Origin: Rhodospirillales bacterium
GTDB taxonomy: Bacteria > Pseudomonadota > Alphaproteobacteria > Micavibrionales > Micavibrionaceae
DNA length: 64,000 bases
Assembly (NCBI GenBank): GCA_020638395.1
Contig: JACKIP010000007.1
Coordinates: forward strand, 19,206 to 83,205
Reading direction: 5' to 3'
Each line of letters starts with the position of its first letter. The first letter of the stretch is position 1. A program made the translations under genes and the position numbers. Of the stretch, positions 51,812 to 60,139 are shown piece after piece. The notes under the pieces are model-generated. The model worked only from the letters and a program-made list of their open reading frames with translations. It was not told the origin of the DNA and made no database searches.

Positions 51812-52452
51812 AGCGGGCTCATCTCTTGTAACCGGCTATTATCCGGAGTGTACGCCTCAAGCGCAAGCCGGGCGATCTGGGTACAGTCGGAATATGGAAC
51901 ATCAACGAATATCCTGCTTTCCAGACCGGATTCCTTTTGCAGCCGTTGCGCGGCATCCCCAATAATCACCGGCGTGTATGTGGTTATCATCTGCATGACA
52001 TCCTGTAATGTGCAGCAGGCGGCGGGAGTGACGGCGCCTCCGGACGGATCAAATAGCTGGATGTAGTAATCCTTGCGTTTGGTTTCAAGGCAGACCAGAA
52101 TTTTCTGTGTTCCGCTTGCGCATGAGGACACGCGATAGGTCGCAGCAATCGCCGCCAGTGTCGATATCCCGATGGCGGGAACATTCAGGGATAAAGACAG
52201 AGCTTTGGCGGTTGCCATGGCTAGCCGCAGTCCGGTGAAAGCTCCGGGGCCGCGTGTGCAGGAGAGGAGGGAGATACTTTGAAACTCAAGCCCGGCCTTT
52301 TTGACCAGCTCATCAATCAGGGGTAACAGCCGCTCTGCCTGCCCCCGCTGCATCGGCTCATGCCCCGCCGCCAGAGTTTGCCCCGTTTCGGAGAGATAAA
52401 GCGCTGCCCCACAGGCCGCCATGGACGTATCAAAAGCAAGTATAATGCTCAT
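51766..52452 (-). CDS. tsaB: tRNA threonylcarbamoyladenosine biosynthesis protein TsaB
   Basis: Scaffold partner of TsaD for the t6A37 modification of tRNAs. 228 aa from ATG 52452 (an upstream ATG at 52482 would add 10 residues). MSIILAFDTSMAACGAALYL and the dimer-interface CTRGPGAFTGLRLAMATAKA are typical. The C-terminus (YLRDADVSFPATKK) overlaps ubiG. Confidence 0.93.
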   Translation of the reverse strand: MSIILAFDTSMAACGAALYLSETGQTLAAGHEPMQRGQAERLLPLIDELVKKAGLEFQSISLLSCTRGPGAFTGLRLAMATAKALSLSLNVPAIGISTLAAIAATYRVSSCASGTQKILVCLETKRKDYYIQLFDPSGGAVTPAACCTLQDVMQMITTYTPVIIGDAAQRLQKESGLESRIFVDVPYSDCTQIARLALEAYTPDNSRLQEMSPLYLRDADVSFPATKK

Positions 52453-52494
52453 AGGCTTGCAATATACAGAATTTCCGGGCAAAGATAAGGGGCA

Positions 52495-53532
52495 ATGTTT
52501 GCGGGATCAAAATTTTTTCTGAACGTATTCGTCTTTGTCCTTATGTTTGGAATGCTGATACATTCCGGTCGGGCATTTGCCGCGGCAGAACCTAAGCCAT
52601 CCTCCGTTTTTATTCTGAGCTATCCAAATACCGTGGACGCGAACACGCTGCGATCCCATATCAGTTTTTTCCGCAAAAGCGGGCGTGATTTTCTGTCGCT
52701 GAGCGCCCTTCCCCAATTTCTGAAAGGCGGGCAGGGGGATGACGTCCTCCTTACTTTTGAAGATGCTACGCCGCAGCTCCTCCGAACGATCAGCCCTCTT
52801 TTGATTGAGGAAAATATTCCTTGCACCTTTCTGATCTCAACGACGCGCTGGACGGATGCGGCGGATCGCGATTTTTTACGCATTTTGCTGCGGAAAAGTC
52901 AATTTCAGGCGGGAATACATCTTGACGATTATCAGGTCATTTCGGATGTAAAAAGATTCCGGCAATCTTTGAACCGGGCGTTCGGAGACTTCAGGCTTAT
53001 CACGGGGGCCCCTCCGAATATCTTTGCTTTTCCGGAAGGGCTGTACACGTCAGAGATGCGTACGGTCATTGATCGTTATAATTTTCAGGCTGTGTTGGGG
53101 CAGGCGGCAAACCAGCTGACCGGCGGCGCAGATCCGGATCTGCCCGCTATTTTACCGCGTCTGGATATGGGGATCTTTCTGGAAGACTTTGAGAGTCTGC
53201 GACGGGTTTTATCTTTGCGCCCCCTTGAGGTCCGCGATGCCACGCCACAGGCAACGCTGCTGGAAACCGGAATGCCCGCCATCGGGTTTACAATAGAGGA
53301 AAATATTCCTGATAAGCGGGATTTAAAATGCTACCTCTCAGATCTGGGCGAAGTGCCCTATATCGCGCTGACAGACACCCGCATCGAGCTGCGCCCGGTG
53401 TTGACGCCGGATGTCCCGCAAACACTCCGTTGTATTTTGCGCAGTCCGTACGGGGCGGATACCGGCGGGTTATCAACCGCATTTCTGCTAGAAACTAGGA
53501 CACCGGACGAACCTCTTTCACTTCCGGAATAA
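52495..53532 (+). CDS. Polysaccharide deacetylase-like secreted protein (degenerate motifs)
   Basis: 345 aa. N-terminal signal peptide (residues ~8-30, ending AFAAAEPK). The NodB-type fold shows DDVLLTFEDATPQLL in place of TFDD, GIHLDDYQ where an HxxxH metal site is expected, and IFAFPEGLYTSEM resembling the motif before the Pro-Tyr region. The catalytic Asp is Glu here and the second metal His is absent, so activity may be altered or lost. Similar proteins act on poly-GlcNAc; the substrate here is unknown. Its end overlaps nfuA by 38 bp, convergent. Confidence 0.78.
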   Translation: MFAGSKFFLNVFVFVLMFGMLIHSGRAFAAAEPKPSSVFILSYPNTVDANTLRSHISFFRKSGRDFLSLSALPQFLKGGQGDDVLLTFEDATPQLLRTISPLLIEENIPCTFLISTTRWTDAADRDFLRILLRKSQFQAGIHLDDYQVISDVKRFRQSLNRAFGDFRLITGAPPNIFAFPEGLYTSEMRTVIDRYNFQAVLGQAANQLTGGADPDLPAILPRLDMGIFLEDFESLRRVLSLRPLEVRDATPQATLLETGMPAIGFTIEENIPDKRDLKCYLSDLGEVPYIALTDTRIELRPVLTPDVPQTLRCILRSPYGADTGGLSTAFLLETRTPDEPLSLPE

Positions 53533-54052
53533 AGTGTTTCAGCATATTTTCAATCCCCATTTTCAGGGTAACCTGCGAGCTGGGGCATCCGGCACAGGCT
53601 CCGCGCATTTTCAGATAAACAATTCCATCGACATAATCGTAAAACTCAATATCTCCGCCGTCGCGCGCAACGGCCGGCTGGACGCGGGTTTCCAGCAATT
53701 CTATGATCTGATTGGAAATCTCATCATCCAGAGGAGCTTTACTTTTCCCGTCCATCGGAGAAAAACCGTCCTTAAACAGAGGGGCTCCCATCGTGTAATG
53801 ATCCATGATATGCGCCATAACCGGCGTCTTGAGCTGATGCCAGTCGATATTTGCAGCTTTGCTCACGGAAATAAAATCCTGCCCGTAAAAAACATTGGTG
53901 ACCCCGGTCAAGGTGAACAACTTCTCAGCAAGAGGGGAGGCAAACGCTTCTTCCTCGGAAGAAAATTCAGCCGTCCCCCGCGACATGACGGTCAGACCCG
54001 GCAGGAATTTCAGAGTTGAGGGATTCGGAGTTTCTTCGGTTTGTATGAACAT
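53495..54052 (-). CDS. NfuA/NifU-family Fe-S carrier
   Basis: 185 aa with the Nfu N-terminal domain (FIQTEETPNPSTLKFLPGL) and the NifU C-terminal domain, with the cluster-binding CxxC in RGACAGCPSSQVTLKMGIEN. It probably delivers Fe-S clusters to client proteins, complementing the suf machinery at 2850-10860. Divergent upstream from the sulfurtransferase gene by a terminator-bearing gap. Confidence 0.94.
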   Translation of the reverse strand: MFIQTEETPNPSTLKFLPGLTVMSRGTAEFSSEEEAFASPLAEKLFTLTGVTNVFYGQDFISVSKAANIDWHQLKTPVMAHIMDHYTMGAPLFKDGFSPMDGKSKAPLDDEISNQIIELLETRVQPAVARDGGDIEFYDYVDGIVYLKMRGACAGCPSSQVTLKMGIENMLKHFIPEVKEVRPVS

Positions 54053-54402
54053 GATCGGTCACAAAAAGTTTGAGTTAGAGCTTTGATCGTTTAGTCTGAG
54101 TTGCGTTGTTACGCTCCTTGCCCAGCAAGATCTTTATAAGAGAGTGACTTATCCCAAAGTGCTCCCCTTTGCAAGTCCATAACAGTTAAAAAGTCCGGAA
54201 TAAAAAAAGGTCCGGAGACCTTTTTAGAGATACTCCGGACAACAGTGGTAATAGAGGGTGTGTAAGTAGAGAGTACGTAAAACAAATACTCTTTGCAAGC
54301 AAAATCTTTCACTTTTTTTAAAAAAATAACAAAAAGGCTGATTTTTTTTATGTTGTATCAATTAGATAAAGAAAGACTTTGTTTTTTATTAAGTTTTCCC
54401 GT
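54053..54402. other. Intergenic region between nfuA and sulfurtransferase
   Basis: 350 bp, A/T-rich. It holds a terminator at 54204-54225 for the sulfurtransferase transcript. A 67-codon frame at 54109-54312 spans that terminator and is not supported. Nothing else recognised. Confidence 0.65.
54204..54225. terminator. Intrinsic terminator
   Basis: AAAAAGGTC, a CGGA loop and GACCTTTTT, symmetrical A and T runs. It lies 180 bp past the sulfurtransferase stop on the minus strand, and upstream of nfuA. Confidence 0.85.
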
Positions 54403-55263
54403 TCAGGCGATTTTTCCCCATTCCGCCCATGATCCATCATAAACTTTGGCGTCGGATCGGCCCAATTCATACAGAGCCAAAGCGATGACGCAGGCAGTGA
54501 CGCCGCTGCCGCAGGTCATGACGGGAGCTATTTCCGCCTGCAAAATATCATCGTCAAAATAGTGTTGCAGGTCACTCTTATTTTTCAGGCAGCCCGTCTC
54601 GCCATCGACCAGATTACCGGCGGGGATGTTTCGGCTGCCGGGAATATGACCCAGAGCCAGACCGGGACGCGGCTCCGGCATGGTTCCGTCGAATCGCGGG
54701 GCCGGGCGTGCATCCAGAATAGGCGCAGCGCGGCGTGCTGAAATATCCTCAACCTCGCACCGGGCGCATACAAGCTCTGGATGAAACACGGCATGAAACG
54801 GCTGCGATGGAAGAGAAGGGGGCGCGGCAGGTTGTCCGGTTGTCACAAGGCTCCCTCCGGAGGCTTTCCACGATGCCAGACTGCCGTTTAGAATTTGAAC
54901 GTTTTCGTGCCCGAAGGTCCGGAACATCCACCAGGCGCGTGCCGGTCCCATTGCGATTCCATTTTGCCCATAAATAATGACGTGCGATTCGTTCGAGATC
55001 CCCAGCGCGGATACTTTTTGAGAAAAAACCTCCGGAGACGGCAACATATGCGGCAAATCGCTCTTTAGATCGGCAATATCGTCAATGTCAAAAAATTGAG
55101 CCGTCGCGATTCGGGCCTGACAAAAATTCTGATAGGCGGTTGTCTCCGATGTTCCCGGAAGAATAAAGGTTGCGTCCAGAATCACAACCCGCCCGCCGGA
55201 AAAATCCGCCTGCTCTGGCGATGTTATTTGACGTAATTCATCAAAAGAGAGCAGGGCGGTCAT
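54403..55263 (-). CDS. 3-mercaptopyruvate/thiosulfate sulfurtransferase
   Basis: Two-domain rhodanese (286 aa). The inactive N-terminal domain carries GGRVVILDATFILPGT; the C-terminal domain has PILDARPAPRFDGTMPE and the catalytic loop MTCGSGVTACVIALAL with Cys. The CGSGVTA form suggests mercaptopyruvate sulfurtransferase (sseA type) rather than thiosulfate. It could feed sulfur to Fe-S or thiol pathways. Confidence 0.92.
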   Translation of the reverse strand: MTALLSFDELRQITSPEQADFSGGRVVILDATFILPGTSETTAYQNFCQARIATAQFFDIDDIADLKSDLPHMLPSPEVFSQKVSALGISNESHVIIYGQNGIAMGPARAWWMFRTFGHENVQILNGSLASWKASGGSLVTTGQPAAPPSLPSQPFHAVFHPELVCARCEVEDISARRAAPILDARPAPRFDGTMPEPRPGLALGHIPGSRNIPAGNLVDGETGCLKNKSDLQHYFDDDILQAEIAPVMTCGSGVTACVIALALYELGRSDAKVYDGSWAEWGKIA

Positions 55264-55280
55264 TGTTGTTCCTTATGTGC

Positions 55281-55658
55281 TTAAAACACAAAAGCAGCTT
55301 GCGATTCGGCGTCGTTATAAGTAACGGGGGCGCCAGATCTGCCAATTAAAGCCTGCGCCGCCGCTGTTCCAAGAACGTTATAACCGCACATATCATCCCG
55401 GGACGCGGCGACTCCCCGGCGGTCAACAACCAAAACAGTCCCCGTATTATCTTTTCCAACTGCCCCCAAGAATTCTCCATTCAAATTTCTGCACACTTGC
55501 GGCTCAACAAAATTTAGTTTCGGGTTGTTCGCCAAATGATTTCCAATTTCCCAGATTGTGGGTGTCTTACCAGTTCCTCTTTCAAAGGCGCTCACAATTG
55601 ATTGAATGGCTTGTTGCCCCTCAGGGGCTTTATTGGATTTAGGGGTTGTTCTTGTCAT
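55281..55658 (-). CDS. Hypothetical protein (125 aa)
   Basis: Soluble small protein, no signal or membrane helix; no family recognised. Contains a helical N-terminus (QQAIQSIVSAFERGTGKTP) and VLVVDRRGVAASRDDMCGYN. GGAGA before the ATG is a good ribosome site. Upstream of the sulfurtransferase gene by 17 bp on the same strand, so probably co-transcribed with it. Confidence 0.6.
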   Translation of the reverse strand: MTRTTPKSNKAPEGQQAIQSIVSAFERGTGKTPTIWEIGNHLANNPKLNFVEPQVCRNLNGEFLGAVGKDNTGTVLVVDRRGVAASRDDMCGYNVLGTAAAQALIGRSGAPVTYNDAESQAAFVF

Positions 55659-56051
55659 GTTTTTATCTCCATCCTCTAACGAAGTGTATTATCTATAATT
55701 AAAACCGGGGACTTTATAACGGATTATTTTTTTGAATACCAGCTTTTTGTACTAATATTTTTCAATATCTGAATAATGCACTCATTACATAGAGTTAGAT
55801 TACGTCACGTCAACTGTCATCTATGATAATTTATCCATTATATTCCATAATGTAAATTATCACTCTTTAAGATGCGAATGCTTTGTACGCTAACATGTGG
55901 CAAGAAAACCTGACTACGAAGAGATCTATGATACCGGCAATGACATGGCAATGCAAAATTATTGATGATTTAATCAAAAATTCATGCTAACTCTGTTGTA
56001 TGGAATTTAAAAATAACTCTGTTGTATGGAATTTAAAAATAACTCTGTTGT
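55659..56051. other. AT-rich intergenic region with direct repeats
   Basis: 393 bp, much richer in A/T than its neighbours. It holds the first copy of an 86-bp direct repeat (55872-55957) and the tandem 26-bp repeats leading into the acetyltransferase start. No gene recognised. Confidence 0.7.
55872..55957. repeat. 86-bp direct repeat, left copy
   Basis: ATGCGAATGCTTTGTACGCT to GGCAATGCAAA, nearly identical to 56625-56712 (the right copy has a 2-bp AG insertion). The two copies flank the acetyltransferase gene. Confidence 0.9.
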
Positions 56052-56066
56052 ATGGAATTTAAAAAA
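55989..56066. repeat. Three tandem copies of a 26-bp unit spanning a start codon
   Basis: Unit AACTCTGTTGTATGGAATTT followed by AAAAAT, repeated three times. Each copy contains ATGGAATTTAAAAA; the last ATG (56052) begins the acetyltransferase. The unit is not a multiple of three, so the upstream ATGs are in other frames. Confidence 0.85.
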
Positions 56067-56588
56067 ACGTCAATTATTCAATATCCTACTGATATAGATT
56101 ATCAATTTGTTCCGCTTTCTGACTTTGAAGCGGATAAAAGTACAGCAGATGATATTGCAAAAATTTGCAATGAGCCGCTCATATATAATCGTCTTTTCAA
56201 AAAGGTATGCGAAAATGAAGCTTATCCAGCTCAGAAAGCAACAGAATTTTTGAAATGGGCAAAAACAGGTTTTGAAGATTCTACACACTTTGTTTTTTTG
56301 ATTGTAAATCAATCAAACCAACCTGCGGGCGCAATCGACATAAAACAAAATGATCTGAATTCTGCGGAGATTGGCTATTGGCTTAGTAAAGAACATACTG
56401 GCCTGATGACAAATGCTGTCATTGAGCTTGTAAAACAGGCAAAAGAAAACGGATTTAAAAGCTTATATGGTATGTGTGAAATTGATAATTTGAAATCTCA
56501 AGCGGTTTTGGAGCGTGCAAACTTTGAAAACCAAGGCCAGTGCCGTCGCAATGACAAAGAATATTTTAAATATTCAATATTTTTGTAA
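56052..56588 (+). CDS. GNAT-family N-acetyltransferase
   Basis: 178 aa. GNAT fold: AGAIDIKQNDLNSAEIGYWL, followed by SKEHTGLMTNAVIEL as the acetyl-CoA region (less typical than Q/RxxGxG/A), and MCEIDNLKSQAVLERANF. The RimJ/RimL-like group fits best; the substrate is unknown. Codon use is A/T-rich compared with the neighbours and the gene sits between 86-bp direct repeats, suggesting recent transfer. Confidence 0.8.
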   Translation: MEFKKTSIIQYPTDIDYQFVPLSDFEADKSTADDIAKICNEPLIYNRLFKKVCENEAYPAQKATEFLKWAKTGFEDSTHFVFLIVNQSNQPAGAIDIKQNDLNSAEIGYWLSKEHTGLMTNAVIELVKQAKENGFKSLYGMCEIDNLKSQAVLERANFENQGQCRRNDKEYFKYSIFL

Positions 56589-56624
56589 AAAAATATTGCA
56601 TAATTCTATTAGAGATCTTTAAGC

Positions 56625-56712
56625 ATGCGAATGCTTTGTACGCTAACATGTGGCAAGAAAACCTGACTACGAAGAGAGATCTATGATACCGGCAATGACA
56701 TGGCAATGCAAA
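56625..56712. repeat. 86-bp direct repeat, right copy
   Basis: Counterpart of 55872-55957 with a 2-bp insertion. Confidence 0.9.
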
Positions 56713-56760
56713 TACGCGCCGCGCGCGCTATTCTGGGTTGGTCGCAATGGATTAAGAAGG
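56666..56760 (+). pseudogene. Fragment of an XRE-type regulator N-terminus
   Basis: In one frame the DNA reads YDTGNDMAMQIRAARAILGW then SQ, the usual start of an XRE helix-turn-helix domain, and then breaks into unrelated codons before the next gene. There is no full domain. It is best read as a remnant of a gene interrupted or deleted when the adjacent DNA arrived. Confidence 0.5.
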
Positions 56761-56761
56761 A

Positions 56762-57556
56762 CTATTGGAGCCATTTTTTTCTTTTGAAAAGGAAAATTAT
56801 AGCGCCAATAGGAATCGAAGTTTTTAAAATGATCGGTGCATACATACTGGCTCTGAAAAAACCAGACCCTAATAATTGAAACATAAGGGGCTGTATATCC
56901 CACCGGCCTGTTGTCCATTCAAGCTGAATGGAACAAAACCCAAAGACAATAAATAGATACCAAAGCCATTTTCTTTTAGGAACTGGGGTTTTGTAACATA
57001 AATATAAGGAGTAAATGACAAAGACTGGAACAATTACAGCGATCAATAAAATGAGATAATTTTGTATCGGCTTGTTTTGGAAAGTAAAGGCATTAATCTC
57101 ACGAAGATCGCCAGATATAGGCTTGAAATTGAACCCAAGAATTTTTGGTTCGCCTTCATTTTGTGTTTGTAGACTTAAGCTTACAAGAAGCCAAGAATTT
57201 GGATATTCATGCTGAAAAGTGAAGCTTTCAGTCAGGGTGCTGCTTCCTCCGCCAAAATGCGTATGAGAATTATAACCAACTAAATTTTGAGACAATGGGG
57301 GTTGATCGGGAACTAAATCGTGAATCTGCTTCAACACCTCCGGGGACATTTGTTTTTGTGTTTCTTCAGAAAGTGATTGGTTTAAGGTGTCATAATCCGT
57401 GTTAAGCATAAACTCTATACGTTCTTTGGCCATATTTAGTTTTTCTTGAGAGACAAGATTTTCTAGCATTTGGTTGTAGTTACAGCCTTGTAAAAATAAG
57501 ACCAAGCAAAATAGGAAAATAAACGCAGTTACAGAACTTTTTATTGGATAAGACAT
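56762..57556 (-). CDS. Predicted membrane lipoprotein, unknown function
   Basis: 264 aa. N-terminal signal ending in FLQGC (lipobox, Cys25), a soluble domain (about 30-165) with SEETQKQMSPEVLKQIHDLV and the FTFQHEYPNSWLLVSLSLQT stretch, then three or four membrane helices from about 167. No family recognised. A/T-rich, close to the accessory patch, so it may share its origin. Confidence 0.6.
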   Translation of the reverse strand: MSYPIKSSVTAFIFLFCLVLFLQGCNYNQMLENLVSQEKLNMAKERIEFMLNTDYDTLNQSLSEETQKQMSPEVLKQIHDLVPDQPPLSQNLVGYNSHTHFGGGSSTLTESFTFQHEYPNSWLLVSLSLQTQNEGEPKILGFNFKPISGDLREINAFTFQNKPIQNYLILLIAVIVPVFVIYSLYLCYKTPVPKRKWLWYLFIVFGFCSIQLEWTTGRWDIQPLMFQLLGSGFFRASMYAPIILKTSIPIGAIIFLFKRKKWLQ

Positions 57557-57704
57557 ACTTAAACCTTAAAATGAAAAAATTAAGGATTTGAGTGTAGCTT
57601 ATTTGAGGCTTTTTAAAAATACACTATTTTTACATTACATAATTCTATTAGAGAACAAACAATTTCACATGACGTTTGTTTAAAAGTCTTTTATTCTGGG
57701 CGGC

Positions 57705-58238
57705 ATGGCTTTTTTCAATGTTGCTGTAACCCACCTGCCCCGGTATTTTTTGTACTATGGGATTCTGTTCGGGTTATTTCTGGCCGATATCCAGATCTTG
57801 CCATTGTTTCTGGAGCTAAATGTTCTGTCTGTCTTTACATTGGGAGCCATTTACTACTGGTCCATCTATCGCCCGGATTTGTTGCCGGCATGGTTGTTGT
57901 TTTTGCTGGGGTTTTTGAAGGACCTGCTGACGGGGCTTCCTTTAACCGGTCTCAGCGCGTTGCTGTTTATCAGTGTACAGATTATGGTGAAGCCTCAGCG
58001 TTCGTTTCTGGCCGGACAGTCGTTTTTTATGATCTGGGCCGGATACATCCTGATGAGTGCGTTTAGCTGCTTTTTGTTCTGGGCCGGGTTATGTCTGTAT
58101 ACACTCCACCGGGCGGCCACCGGTCCCTTCATGATTGAAGCCTTTGTGATGACGTTGTCTTTTCCTCTGTTGCTTGTGATGATGACAATTCTTCACAGAT
58201 TTTTACCCTTTGCCACACCGGATAAAGGATCGCTATAA
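57705..58238 (+). CDS. mreD: Rod-shape protein MreD
   Basis: Small multi-pass membrane protein of the rod complex, 177 aa. LPRYFLYYGILFGLFLADIQ, LLAWLLF-type helices and GFLKDLLTGLPLTGLSALLF are typical. mreB and mreC, normally just upstream, are not in the window; the accessory patch is there instead. mrdA follows after 10 bp. Confidence 0.85.
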   Translation: MAFFNVAVTHLPRYFLYYGILFGLFLADIQILPLFLELNVLSVFTLGAIYYWSIYRPDLLPAWLLFLLGFLKDLLTGLPLTGLSALLFISVQIMVKPQRSFLAGQSFFMIWAGYILMSAFSCFLFWAGLCLYTLHRAATGPFMIEAFVMTLSFPLLLVMMTILHRFLPFATPDKGSL

Positions 58239-58248
58239 TGCAGCCACA

Positions 58249-60111
58249 ATGAGTACCTTTGCAAAAGACAAGGAAAACCGCAGTAGCAGCTTTACCCGGC
58301 GCGCCGTGATTCTGGGGGGCTTGCAGATTGGTATTCTGGGGATTCTGGGAACGCGGCTGGCCTGGTTGCAGGTGGTGGAAGGGCAGAAATACCGGACACT
58401 GGCCGAGCAAAACCGAATCAATGTGAAACTTCTGGCCCCTGAACGCGGAGAGATCACAGACCGCTTTGGCGTGCCGCTGGCCATCAATGAACAGGATTTT
58501 CGGGTTCTGATCCTGCCGGAGCAAACGGACGATCTGGAGCAGGCTCTTAGAAAACTATCTCACTATATTGAACTAACCCCGCGGGATATCCAGCGCACGT
58601 TAAAAGCCGCCAAACGCAATGCACGCTTTGTTCCGGTGGAAATTCGCAATAGCCTTAGCCGCGAAGATATCTCGACGATTGAGGTCAACCTTCCCGACCT
58701 GCCCGGCATTTTGACAGATTCCGGGCAAAAACGCAGCTACCCTCTGCGGGAAGCCACCGCCCATCTTGTGGGCTATGTCGGCGCGGTCACGGAAGAAAAC
58801 ATCGAAGAAGAGGATAATAATCCTGTTTTAGGGTTGCCCGGACTGCGAATCGGAAAATCAGGCATCGAGAAAGTGTATGATAAAGATCTGCGCGGAGTAG
58901 CCGGACAGGCCGAAATGGAAGTCAATGTGGTCGGGCGGGAAGTCCGTACCCTGAGCGAGATAAAAAGCACGCCCGGAAAGCGGGTTATTCTGACGGTTGA
59001 TGGAGAACTGCAACGCTTTGTTCAGAAACGGCTGGATCAGGAGCGCAGCGCCGCCGCGGTCATTATGGATGTTCATACCGGCGCGGTTTATGCCATGGCC
59101 TCGACCCCGTCCTTTGATCCGAATTATTTTGTGAACGGGATCTCTGTTGAGCATTGGGAGGAAATACAGGCCAACCCCTCCTACCCTCTGAATAATAAGG
59201 TTATGACCGGGCAATATCCTCCGGCTTCGACCTATAAAATATGCGTGGCCCTGGCTTTTCTTGAAAATAATATTGCCACGGCACATACCACAACAAATTG
59301 TCCGGGATATTTTTTGCTGGGGAATGATAAGTTTCATTGCTGGCAAAAACATGGGCACGGGCGCATGAATGTTATTTCCGCTCTTGAGCAATCCTGCGAT
59401 GTTTATTTTTATGAACTGTCTTTGAAGCTGGGGATTGATAAAATTTCAGAGATGGCCGCCCGTATGGGATTGGGAAAACCAACCCGTCTGGAGTCCGATC
59501 ATGAAAAATCGGGCCTTTTGCCAACGCAGGCGTGGAAAAAAGAAAAACTCAATGATATCTGGCACCGTGGAGAAACGGTCGTCGCCTCCATCGGTCAAGG
59601 CTATACTCTGGCGACCCCTATCCAACTGGCGGTCATGATCTCCCGGCTGGTCAATGGAGGCTACGCGGTGGAGCCTCATTTAACCGCGGCTATCGGCTCT
59701 GAACGAATTCTGCGTCCGGAGTTTCCGTCTATCGGCCTGAATCCCGATCATGTTAAGCTTGTGATAAAAGGGGTCGAACAGGTCATGGTCGGCGCACGCG
59801 GAACGGCGAGAGGCTCCCAAATTCCGGAAGAAAGCATGCGGATGGGCGGCAAAACAGGAACGGCGCAGGTCCGGCGCATTACCAAGGCACAACGCGCCGC
59901 CGGGGTTAGGAACGAAGATCTCCCATGGGAAGAGCGTCACCACGCTTTGTTTGTCGGCTATGCTCCGATTAATAACCCACGCTATGCCTGCTCGGTGGTG
60001 GTTGAACACGGGATTGGCGGCTCCCGCAGTGCCGCCCCCCTCGCCCGCGATATTCTTTGGGAAGCACAGAAAAGAGCCCCTGCCCTGACAGACATCCCTA
60101 CCAGCGCTTAA
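58249..60111 (+). CDS. mrdA: Penicillin-binding protein 2 (rod complex)
   Basis: Transpeptidase that cross-links side-wall peptidoglycan with RodA. 620 aa from ATG 58249 (a TTG at 58210 is an alternative that would overlap mreD). A membrane anchor is at about 16-36. The active site shows PPASTYKI (SxxK), EQSCDVYFYELS (second motif, SxD) and MGGKTGTAQV (KTG). rodA follows after 28 bp. Confidence 0.95.
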   Translation: MSTFAKDKENRSSSFTRRAVILGGLQIGILGILGTRLAWLQVVEGQKYRTLAEQNRINVKLLAPERGEITDRFGVPLAINEQDFRVLILPEQTDDLEQALRKLSHYIELTPRDIQRTLKAAKRNARFVPVEIRNSLSREDISTIEVNLPDLPGILTDSGQKRSYPLREATAHLVGYVGAVTEENIEEEDNNPVLGLPGLRIGKSGIEKVYDKDLRGVAGQAEMEVNVVGREVRTLSEIKSTPGKRVILTVDGELQRFVQKRLDQERSAAAVIMDVHTGAVYAMASTPSFDPNYFVNGISVEHWEEIQANPSYPLNNKVMTGQYPPASTYKICVALAFLENNIATAHTTTNCPGYFLLGNDKFHCWQKHGHGRMNVISALEQSCDVYFYELSLKLGIDKISEMAARMGLGKPTRLESDHEKSGLLPTQAWKKEKLNDIWHRGETVVASIGQGYTLATPIQLAVMISRLVNGGYAVEPHLTAAIGSERILRPEFPSIGLNPDHVKLVIKGVEQVMVGARGTARGSQIPEESMRMGGKTGTAQVRRITKAQRAAGVRNEDLPWEERHHALFVGYAPINNPRYACSVVVEHGIGGSRSAAPLARDILWEAQKRAPALTDIPTSA

Positions 60112-60139
60112 AAAAACACAAGGAGTTTGAAAAAAGACC

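Noticed and set aside
54109..54312. 67-codon minus-strand frame between nfuA and the sulfurtransferase
   Set aside because: It spans a clear terminator hairpin and shows no protein-like features.
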